Assembly: GCA_030622805.1 (NCBI GenBank)
Contig: JAUXFR010000077.1
Location: 1-6,893, forward strand
From: Anaerolineae bacterium
GTDB lineage: Bacteria; Chloroflexota; Anaerolineae; Anaerolineales; UBA4823
Direction: 5' to 3'
DNA length: 6,893 nt
Shown here: positions 1-6,893 of the stretch, piece by piece
Layout of the letters: each line of letters opens with the position of its first letter
How positions within the stretch are numbered: position 1 is the stretch's first letter
Program-made: the position numbers and the translations under genes
Notes under the pieces: generated by a model
Told to the model about the DNA's origin: nothing
Databases searched by the model: none
What the model saw: only the letters and a program-made list of their open reading frames with translations

Positions 1-1061
1 AAGTAAAGGAAATCCCTCTCTCCAATAAATGATGTTCCCAGGATTGAAGGACCGCCGATATCACGTACACCTTGCGGTCCACCAGTAAAACTTGACAGCA
101 TATCGCTCCTGGCGAGCACACGGATAATCTCGCCAAAACCGAGAGTGACGATTGCCAGGTAATCACCGCGCATACGCAGAACAGGGATACCCAGTAAGAT
201 ACCAGATAGCGCAGCTACAACAACAGCAATTAACAAAGCAATCCAGAAGTTTAATTGAATACCAAGTGGTTCGGGCGCAGTCAGAAGACCCGCAGCGTAT
301 GCGCCAATCGCGAAGAATGCCACATAACCTAGGTCAAGAAGACCAGCAAATCCAACCACAATATTCAAACCCAAACCCATCAGTACATAAATACCCACCG
401 TTCCGAAAGTATAATTCCAGTAGTTGCCAAAAAACAACGGCAGTGAAAACAATACCAGGAACAGCATTGCGTTAGCAACAAAGGATGCGTTTGGATTTTG
501 CCTGACTGTTTTTACAAATCGTGAGTTTGTTACCCCTCCCCCTCTGGTTTTGATCGAGTATCTGGCTCGATTAAACCACTTGGTTCCTGCAAGAACATAG
601 TAAAGAATGCCGCCTAAAAATCCAGTGAATGTCAATAACAGGAAATTGTACAGACCTCCTGCCAGAGGGTCCTGACCAAATAACAATAGATTTATATTAG
701 GACGAGTTAATTGAGCGAAGTACTGCCGCATATCAACGCCAGCTTCTTCAAGGATTCCGAGTAAAACTGCAGAGGTACCAACCAGGATTCCGGTAACAAC
801 ACCTCCAGATAAACCACTGAGCAGTGATGCCACCAGGGTCTTATCGGACCCCCTCGCAGCGTATGCACCCGCACTCAAACCAAGCAGTCCCCAAAAAACC
901 ATCAAACCGCCGACGTTTCCTGCAATCAATCTCGAATCGATATTCAGCAGGTCTCCAACTATCTCTGAAGCTGGCACAGTGAAACCGATCAGCACCAGGA
1001 AGATGATCACTACGCCAAAGATGATTCCAGTACGCATACCAGTTCGTAAGGAGTTGTTCAT
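1..1061 (-). CDS. livM: Branched-chain amino acid ABC transporter permease LivM (C-terminus cut by window edge)
   Basis: Second membrane permease of a Liv-type importer. With LivH it would form the transmembrane channel that takes substrate from the binding lipoprotein. The frame is open for 353 codons from the ATG at 1061 to the left edge, with no stop. The family core is clear: a stretch near residues 223-255 with [20 protein letters not shown], the cytoplasmic coupling motif [20 protein letters not shown] at 295-314, and TGGPQGV at 326-332. Ahead of the core lie about 215 residues with roughly five hydrophobic segments (about 13-31, 50-69, 76-104, 137-159, 197-213) and a basic, glycine-rich loop at 161-190. 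Many LivM proteins have a much shorter lead. The ATG shares its A with the livH stop codon (TAATG), and GGAG inside the livH tail, 8 bases before this ATG, serves as ribosome site, so the two are probably translationally coupled. Family assignment is secure; substrate is inferred. Confidence 0.95.
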   Translation of the reverse strand, partial: MNNSLRTGMRTGIIFGVVIIFLVLIGFTVPASEIVGDLLNIDSRLIAGNVGGLMVFWGLLGLSAGAYAARGSDKTLVASLLSGLSGGVVTGILVGTSAVLLGILEEAGVDMRQYFAQLTRPNINLLLFGQDPLAGGLYNFLLLTFTGFLGGILYYVLAGTKWFNRARYSIKTRGGGVTNSRFVKTVRQNPNASFVANAMLFLVLFSLPLFFGNYWNYTFGTVGIYVLMGLGLNIVVGFAGLLDLGYVAFFAIGAYAAGLLTAPEPLGIQLNFWIALLIAVVVAALSGILLGIPVLRMRGDYLAIVTLGFGEIIRVLARSDMLSSFTGGPQGVRDIGGPSILGTSFIGERDFLY

Positions 1062-2161
1062 TACACTTTCTCCTCGCTAAGAACTTCACCCAGAATACCT
1101 GAGGGTCGGAAGATTAAAACAAGAACCAGGATCGAGAAAGCTATTACATCTTTCAATTGGAAGTCAATGCCTAAAGCAGCCGGACCTACCGATTCAACGA
1201 CCCCAAGAAAAAGTCCACCCACCATAGCACCTGGTATATTTCCAATCCCCCCCAGGACAGCAGCAGTAAATGCCTTCAACCCCGGAATAAACCCTACATA
1301 ATGATAAATAATTCCGTTTTGGATGCCCCACATCACGCCAGCAGCGCCAGCCAGGGCACCGCTGATGGCAAATGTTCGGCTGATAATACCATCTACGTTG
1401 ATGCCCATCAGAGCAGCTGTCTCCTTATTCTCTGCAACCGCGCGCATCGCCCTGCCCATACGCGTGCGCTGGACGAGCATCCAGAGTCCGATCATCAATA
1501 ATATCGAGAGCACAAATGTGAATACACCTGTGTACGTAACGATGACTTCTTCTCCCCCAATGTTAAGCGTCCATCCTGCGCTGCGGGACAGGATATCCGG
1601 GTTGATGTATATGCGGCGCTTTGGTCCGAATATTAGCTGAGCTGCGTTCTGCAGGAAGATCGATGCACCGATGGCGCTGATCAGAGGAATCAGACGCGGT
1701 GCACCCCGCAGAGGCCGGTAAGCAATTTTCTCTAATAACACACCGATAACCATTGAGACTGACATACCTACGATAAAAGCCAGCAGCACCGCAAGCCAGG
1801 GATATGCGTTGAGGAAATTGAGCTCGCTGGCTGGATCTACCACAATTGTGTTAAAAGCCTCAAATACGAAGTAGCCTGCAAACGCCCCCAACATCATCAC
1901 CTCTCCATGCGCGAAGTTGATCATGAAGAGTATCCCATAAACTAGCGTGTACCCGACAGCGATAACGGAATATACTCCCCCAATGACCAATCCACTGATT
2001 CCAAAACGAACCCATGTTGCCGGCGTATATATATCTTCTACGACCAATACAGTGAACAATCGCCAGCTAACAAAGACCAGGAACAGAACACCAATGATGA
2101 TCTTGATAACGCGAAATGTTGGGATACGTCCACGCGGCTTAGATATCTCAAGTTCGGCCAT
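1061..2161 (-). CDS. livH: Branched-chain amino acid ABC transporter permease LivH
   Basis: Inner-membrane permease partner of LivM, 366 residues. Diagnostic family stretches are all present: [12 protein letters not shown] at 81-92, [20 protein letters not shown] at 144-163, the ATPase-coupling loop [20 protein letters not shown] at 232-251 followed by MGI, and [20 protein letters not shown] at 291-310. The last segment is the usual transmembrane signature near the C-terminus. LivH proteins are usually about 290-310 residues; the excess here is an N-terminal part of some 55 residues with a basic start (KPRGR, residues 8-12) and an additional hydrophobic helix at about 18-41. The ATG at 2161 is supported by AAAGGA with a short spacer. 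The gene follows the binding protein after 133 bases and overlaps livM by one base. It may be made at a lower level than the binding protein, because a hairpin lies between them. Confidence 0.96.
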   Translation of the reverse strand: MAELEISKPRGRIPTFRVIKIIIGVLFLVFVSWRLFTVLVVEDIYTPATWVRFGISGLVIGGVYSVIAVGYTLVYGILFMINFAHGEVMMLGAFAGYFVFEAFNTIVVDPASELNFLNAYPWLAVLLAFIVGMSVSMVIGVLLEKIAYRPLRGAPRLIPLISAIGASIFLQNAAQLIFGPKRRIYINPDILSRSAGWTLNIGGEEVIVTYTGVFTFVLSILLMIGLWMLVQRTRMGRAMRAVAENKETAALMGINVDGIISRTFAISGALAGAAGVMWGIQNGIIYHYVGFIPGLKAFTAAVLGGIGNIPGAMVGGLFLGVVESVGPAALGIDFQLKDVIAFSILVLVLIFRPSGILGEVLSEEKV

Positions 2162-2213
2162 GGCAATCCTTTAATTTAAACGACAGCAGCGTTGTAATGC
2201 CGAAAGGAAGCGC

Positions 2214-2222
2214 ATAATAGCA
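2214..2222 (-). promoter_or_regulatory. Possible extended -10 promoter for livH-livM
   Basis: On the minus strand the sequence reads TGC-TATTAT, an extended -10 with five of six bases matching TATAAT. It sits just after the intercistronic hairpin and about 50 bases before the livH start. A start point near 2207 would leave a leader of about 46 bases carrying the AAAGGA ribosome site. No -35 hexamer is visible at the right distance, because that position falls inside the hairpin. It could be chance. Confidence 0.3.
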
Positions 2223-2226
2223 TGGG

Positions 2227-2262
2227 GTGGCGGGACAAGCTTATTCAAGCTTGCCTCGCCAC
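2227..2262. terminator. Intercistronic hairpin between binding protein and livH
   Basis: Two 16-base arms (2227-2242 and 2247-2262) flank a 4-base loop. They pair with one mismatch and, on the plus strand, one G-T wobble, and each arm holds an AAGCTT core. In the direction of liv transcription no T-run follows, so it is a poor intrinsic terminator. It fits better as an mRNA-stabilising or partial-attenuation stem that keeps the upstream binding-protein message abundant relative to the permeases, as known for other binding-protein-dependent importers. On the plus strand it is followed by the T-rich TATTTAATTAAAATA, but no plus-strand gene ends here. Confidence 0.5.
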
Positions 2263-2294
2263 TATTTAATTAAAATACTATGTAACGCGCAAAT

Positions 2295-3524
2295 TTATTT
2301 GGTAGCCTCGACCCATTCGCCATTCTGAACGATAAAGAAAGTCGGGCCAGCCGTGTTGCATTCACCGCGCGTGCATGAGATTACTCCGGTCAAACCCTGG
2401 AAACCTGTAAGGAAATTAACGGCATCAACCAGGGAGTCACGGTGTACGTACAGGTTGCCATCATCGCTTAGCACTGCCGTCTGCCTAATGGCGGAAATCA
2501 GTGCATTAACAACGTCCCAACCATGCCAGGAAAAAGTGGATAACGAACCAGGCAAATCTCCAAACGTGCCCTCAAACAGCGCACTGAATGCCTCTTCCCC
2601 CGGGGAGCTTGGCGGTAGGGCTGATGTGGCATACGCACCTTCTGCCTGATCGCCTGCCAGTTCGATAAAGCTTACACCGAACGTGCCGTCATCACTGAAC
2701 AGAACCACATCGGTCAGACCAACCACAGGCATGTTGTTAGCGATAACCGCAGCCTCGGGATAATAACCACCGAAGAAGATCGCTTCAGGTCCTTTTGCCT
2801 CAACGTCCGTCAGCACGGCGCTGTAATCCGTCTCACCGGGAGTGAGCGCCTCAAAGGCGACAACTTCACCACCCGCCAGACCGAAAACCTGCATCACCTT
2901 CTCAGCAAGTCCCTTCCCATAAGCATCGCCATCATGAAGCACAGCCAGCTTGGTGATACCAAGCGTTTCATACAGGTAATTGCCGGCGTTGGTGCCCTGG
3001 ATATCATCGGTGAATGGAATACGATTGAAAATCTCGTTGCCAATCGTCAGGTCCGCGCGAGTCGCAGATGCGGAAAGCATCGGTCGCTTTGCAGCTTCGT
3101 AGATTGGAATAGACGCTGCAGTCGAACCAGAAAAGGTATGCCCGGATATCGCAACAACATCTGGATCGGAAACGTACAGATTCGCTACCGCTGCGCCGCC
3201 CTCACCGCTTCCTTGTGTGTCCTCGACCAGTAGTTCAAATTCAAAGCCCTGCACCGGCTCTGACTCCTGGACAGCCAGCAGTTGAGCATTTGAGATGTCA
3301 ATGCCGAAGGCAGAATAGTCCCCCGTCATAGGTCCAGCGAAACCAATCTTGATCGTACTTCCCGGTGCAATTACCGCGCAGACAGTCTCATCTGGGTTCT
3401 CGGCGCATTCTTCAGGTACACCCGAAACCTCATCCCCTTCTCCAGTATCCTGACCTCCACAAGCTGCCAGAATCATACTGAAGACGATCAGAAACGACAT
3501 GATTATAAAGATACGGTTCTTCAT
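2295..3524 (-). CDS. livK: Branched-chain amino acid ABC transporter substrate-binding lipoprotein (LivJ/LivK family)
   Basis: Extracytoplasmic receptor that captures substrate and delivers it to LivH/LivM, 409 residues. The start is a lipoprotein signal: KNR, hydrophobic residues 5-18, and lipobox LAAC with acylated Cys22, followed by an acidic, flexible linker at 25-48. The mature domain is the periplasmic-binding fold of type I: IKIGFAGPMTGDYSAFG at 58-74, then a SATRADLT stretch where this family contacts the amino acid backbone, then FNRIPFTDDIQGTNAGNYL and an AYGKGLAEKV segment. Cys40/Cys49 and Cys384/Cys389 form two close pairs that may be disulphides outside the cell. The ATG at 3524 lies 10 bases after GAGGAG, a slightly long spacing. 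First gene of the liv operon. The exact substrate (Leu/Ile/Val, other amino acids, urea or amides) cannot be read from sequence, so the symbol marks the family only. Confidence 0.94.
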   Translation of the reverse strand: MKNRIFIIMSFLIVFSMILAACGGQDTGEGDEVSGVPEECAENPDETVCAVIAPGSTIKIGFAGPMTGDYSAFGIDISNAQLLAVQESEPVQGFEFELLVEDTQGSGEGGAAVANLYVSDPDVVAISGHTFSGSTAASIPIYEAAKRPMLSASATRADLTIGNEIFNRIPFTDDIQGTNAGNYLYETLGITKLAVLHDGDAYGKGLAEKVMQVFGLAGGEVVAFEALTPGETDYSAVLTDVEAKGPEAIFFGGYYPEAAVIANNMPVVGLTDVVLFSDDGTFGVSFIELAGDQAEGAYATSALPPSSPGEEAFSALFEGTFGDLPGSLSTFSWHGWDVVNALISAIRQTAVLSDDGNLYVHRDSLVDAVNFLTGFQGLTGVISCTRGECNTAGPTFFIVQNGEWVEATK

Positions 3525-3643
3525 TTCTCTTTTTCTCCTCTACTTGTTATTGTTTGGGTTGACTTATTGGCAATGCAGTCAATTTTCAATGTCAAACTGA
3601 TCGTTACCACCTCCTTTAACAAAATAACAAGAAAAGATACCAT
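3521..3643 (-). CDS. Possible 40-residue leader peptide overlapping the binding-protein start (tentative)
   Basis: An ATG frame of 40 codons ends in TGA that overlaps the ATG of the binding-protein gene (ATGA). This is the arrangement expected for translational coupling. The peptide would start MVSFLVILLK and end with the basic/acidic tail SRGEKEK. The ATG has only GGGG two bases before it, a poor ribosome site. A possible -10 element at 3634-3642 overlaps this start, and if that promoter is real the ATG would not be transcribed. A frame this long arises by chance fairly often. I do not recognise the peptide. Confidence 0.15.
   Translation of the reverse strand: MVSFLVILLKEVVTISLTLKIDCIANKSTQTITSRGEKEK
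3559..3595. repeat. Cluster of three TTGAC boxes in the liv leader
   Basis: TTGACT lies at 3559-3564 on the plus strand. Its complement AGTCAA lies at 3577-3582, and TGTCAA at 3590-3595. The first two form an inverted repeat with a 12-base loop. The last two are direct repeats 13 bases apart, within the related strings CAATGCAGTCAA and CAATGTCAA. In the liv mRNA either upstream TTGAC could pair with the same downstream GTCAA, so two hairpins would exclude each other. At DNA level they could instead be operator half-sites. The TTGACA on the minus strand equals a consensus -35, but no good -10 follows at 16-18 bases. Confidence 0.45.
3608..3617 (-). promoter_or_regulatory. Orphan Shine-Dalgarno-like element in the liv leader
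   Basis: The minus strand reads AAAGGAGGTG, a full complement of the usual 16S rRNA 3' end, yet no ATG, GTG or TTG follows at 5-10 bases. The nearest in-frame TTG codon is 14 bases beyond it. It is about 85 bases upstream of the binding-protein ATG, which has its own weaker site at 3535-3540. It could be a standby ribosome site, part of a leader-peptide start, or chance. Confidence 0.4.
3634..3642 (-). promoter_or_regulatory. Possible extended -10 promoter for the liv operon
   Basis: The minus strand reads TGG-TATCTT, an extended -10 with four of six bases of TATAAT. A weak TTGATT (complement of 3660-3665) lies 20 bases before it, further than ideal. The start point would be near 3627, giving a leader of about 100 bases that includes the ribosome-site-like block and the TTGAC boxes. 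The TGG extension is shared with the -10 candidates of the two rightward genes. Confidence 0.3.
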
Positions 3644-3793
3644 AGCCCCTATAATGATGAATCAATCGGTATCTCTCCCACAACTAAATTTAACCATTAA
3701 TTTTACATACAAGGCTCGATATGGTCAAGTATAAAAAAGGAAAATTAATGAAACCATTTCACTAGCATTCCGGAACAAGATTTCATATTTTAA

Positions 3794-3805
3794 TTCGTTA
3801 ACGAA
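3794..3805. promoter_or_regulatory. Perfect 12-bp palindrome, possible operator
   Basis: TTCGTTAACGAA is an uninterrupted perfect palindrome in an otherwise AT-rich spacer. It is centred about 55 bases upstream of the likely start point of the membrane-protein gene, a position compatible with a dimeric regulator. Symmetry ends at the next base on each side. No particular regulator can be named. Confidence 0.35.
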
Positions 3806-3838
3806 ATTATAAGCTGAGGAACAGTTTTGAGACCATTA

Positions 3839-3847
3839 TGGTAAAAT
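3839..3847 (+). promoter_or_regulatory. Extended -10 promoter for the membrane-protein gene
   Basis: TGG-TAAAAT is an extended -10 with five of six consensus bases, ending 10 bases before the ATG at 3858. Transcription would begin at about 3854, leaving at most a few bases of leader. That fits the absence of any ribosome-binding sequence before this ATG. No -35 is seen at 16-18 bases; TTGAGA at 3827-3832 is too close. Confidence 0.45.
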
Positions 3848-3857
3848 TTTACTAACT

Positions 3858-4859
3858 ATGACACAAGCCGATTCGAAGGTACTTCCATCCCCTCCAAGCC
3901 TGGTTAAAACCCTGCTGGCGGGGTTTGATGTTATCAGCAACCATATTGAGCTGATCCTGTTTTGTATCGCTCTGGATGGTATTCTATGGCTGGGACCCCA
4001 GATTCGACTGAGCATTTTAATTCAATCTGTCATAGATTGGATCTCGCGGAATCCAGACCTGCAGGCGCCGGAGATGGCTGGATTGATGGAATCGAATCGC
4101 GAAGCGCTGTCTTTGATCGCTGAACGTCTGAATCTGCTTACCATTTTGCGCACATTCCCGGTCGGGATATCCAGCTTAATGATCGGGCGAACGCCGCTGG
4201 AAAACCCATTCGGTGTGGCAGCAGTCTGGCAAGTCACGTCATCTCTATTTGCCATCGTGTTGTTCATCCTGCTGGTATTACTCGGCATATATCTAGGCAC
4301 ACTTTATTTCTCAGCCGTTTCGCAGGCAGCTTTGCAGGAAAAAATCAAGTGGCTGGATTTATTTAAGCATTCGCCCGGTCATTATATGCAGGTGGTGATG
4401 CTATCCTTACTCTGGCTGGGAGTCCTGTTTGCAGCCAGCATCCCGCTCGGTTGTGTTCTCCCCATCGCGCTTCTCAGCGGTTCTGGGATCGCAAACTTCA
4501 TCCTGGTTGGCTACGGCATCCTTCTAATCTGGGTATTGCTACCGCTCATTTTTGCGCCGCATGGCATATTCGTCAACCATAGTTCGATGTGGGAATCCGT
4601 CTTAAACAGTATGCGCCTGACACGCTACACACTGCCATCCACAGGTTTATTTATCCTGGCAATAATCTTACTCAGTCAGGGTATGGATCTTCTGTGGAAC
4701 TTTACAGAAAATGCTTCCTGGCTGACAGCAATTGGATTGATCGGTCACGCATTTGTGACGACCAGTTTGTTAGCCGCCAGTTTTATATATTATCGTGACG
4801 CAAATAATTGGTTACAAAGGATGCTCCAGATAACAAAGTTATCATCAATGAAGGCATAA
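3858..4859 (+). CDS. Unrecognised polytopic membrane protein upstream of gyrB
   Basis: 333 residues that I do not recognise as a named family. Hydrophobic segments suggest about six membrane helices: near 30-47, 126-150, 177-206, 212-234, 262-279 and 288-311. Between the first two is a soluble stretch of about 75 residues (50-122) with charged, helix-like character. A helix-to-loop section with W245, SMR at 251-253 and RYTLP at 256-260 precedes the last two helices, and the chain ends in a short segment after YYRDANNW (311-318). No catalytic motif, nucleotide-binding motif, signal peptide or cysteine motif is visible. The start is firm: a TGA at 3828 closes the frame upstream, and ATG 3858 is the first start codon after it. 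No Shine-Dalgarno is present, consistent with a near-leaderless message. It lies 129 bases before gyrB on the same strand with no terminator between, so some read-through into gyrB is possible. Confidence 0.85.
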   Translation: MTQADSKVLPSPPSLVKTLLAGFDVISNHIELILFCIALDGILWLGPQIRLSILIQSVIDWISRNPDLQAPEMAGLMESNREALSLIAERLNLLTILRTFPVGISSLMIGRTPLENPFGVAAVWQVTSSLFAIVLFILLVLLGIYLGTLYFSAVSQAALQEKIKWLDLFKHSPGHYMQVVMLSLLWLGVLFAASIPLGCVLPIALLSGSGIANFILVGYGILLIWVLLPLIFAPHGIFVNHSSMWESVLNSMRLTRYTLPSTGLFILAIILLSQGMDLLWNFTENASWLTAIGLIGHAFVTTSLLAASFIYYRDANNWLQRMLQITKLSSMKA

Positions 4860-4913
4860 CAACAATAAAAACTTCTTAACCCAATTTACAAATGACCAAT
4901 CCTTATTTTGTGA

Positions 4914-6893
<1,980 letters not shown>

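Larger units (their letters stand above)
3525..3857. other. Divergent AT-rich intergenic control region
   Basis: No convincing gene lies in these 333 bases between the leftward liv operon and the rightward membrane-protein gene. The left part (to about 3643) would be the liv leader, holding two purine-rich ribosome-site-like blocks and three TTGAC boxes. The centre (about 3650-3790) is AT-rich with no structure I can support. The right part holds a 12-bp palindrome and an extended -10 just before the ATG at 3858. Confidence 0.8.

Noticed and set aside
152..475. Plus-strand open frame of 107 codons opposite livM
   Set aside because: It lies wholly antisense to the conserved LivM core and reads as low-complexity Gln/Ser/Arg sequence with no ribosome site.
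841..1089. Minus-strand frame of 82 codons overlapping the livH end and livM start
   Set aside because: It is another frame of livM; its residues (Arg, Cys, Trp rich) look random, while the livM frame shows the family motifs.
1301..2174. Several plus-strand open frames opposite livH (1301-1501, 1323-1640, 1947-2174)
   Set aside because: They are antisense shadows of a gene with unmistakable LivH motifs, and have no supporting signals.
2353..3233. Plus-strand open frames opposite the binding-protein gene
   Set aside because: Antisense shadows without ribosome sites or recognisable domains.
3590..3595. Consensus -35 TTGACA on the minus strand for the liv operon
   Set aside because: The bases 16-18 downstream (TGCCAA and neighbours) do not resemble a -10, and the repeat context explains the motif better.
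3748..3765. Five-codon plus-strand mini-frame MKPFH after AAGGAAAA
   Set aside because: It has a fair ribosome site but no promoter at a correct spacing, and such tiny frames are common by chance in AT-rich spacers.
3827..3847. TTGAGA plus TAAAAT as a standard promoter for the membrane-protein gene
   Set aside because: The spacer is only 9 bases; the extended -10 alone is the better reading.
4022..4300. Minus-strand frame of 92 codons opposite the membrane-protein gene
   Set aside because: Antisense to a long hydrophobic reading frame that has a consistent membrane-helix pattern; the antisense product has none.

Overview
The window looks like ordinary bacterial chromosome of moderate GC, most likely from the Chloroflexota (Anaerolineae-like). 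I infer this from two things. The solute-binding lipoprotein has the N-terminal style I associate with that group: a short lipobox, then an acidic linker holding a PEEC...C pair before the first beta strand. GyrB is the compact form of about 639 residues without the proteobacterial insert. The assignment comes from reading, not from a search.

Minus strand, 3524 down to 1: a branched-chain amino acid (or related small amide/amino acid) ABC importer of the LivJ/K-LivH-LivM type. Transcription order is binding lipoprotein (2295-3524), then a 133-base gap with a 16-bp-arm hairpin and a possible extended -10 promoter, then permease livH (1061-2161), whose TAA overlaps the ATG of permease livM by one base (TAATG). 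LivM runs off the left edge. The ATPase genes livG and livF are not in the window and would be expected beyond it.

3525-3857: a 333-base AT-rich divergent intergenic region. It holds candidate promoters in both directions, a cluster of TTGAC boxes and a Shine-Dalgarno-like element in the liv leader, and a perfect 12-bp palindrome upstream of the rightward gene. A 40-codon frame ends in an ATGA overlap with the binding-protein start; it is tentative.

Plus strand, 3858 to the right edge: an unrecognised polytopic membrane protein of 333 residues with about six membrane helices, apparently read from a near-leaderless start, then a 129-base gap and gyrB (4989 to the edge). GyrB has all ATPase and TOPRIM motifs and is missing only about its last four residues and stop. 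Its neighbours here are not the replication genes (dnaA, dnaN, recF) that often accompany it.

I see no mobile element, CRISPR array, tRNA or rRNA. Nothing here amounts to a new biological system. The most interesting points are the long hydrophobic N-terminal extension of LivM, the possibly structured leader of the liv operon, the similar TGG-TAWAAY extended -10 sequences before both rightward genes, and the unannotated membrane protein before gyrB.
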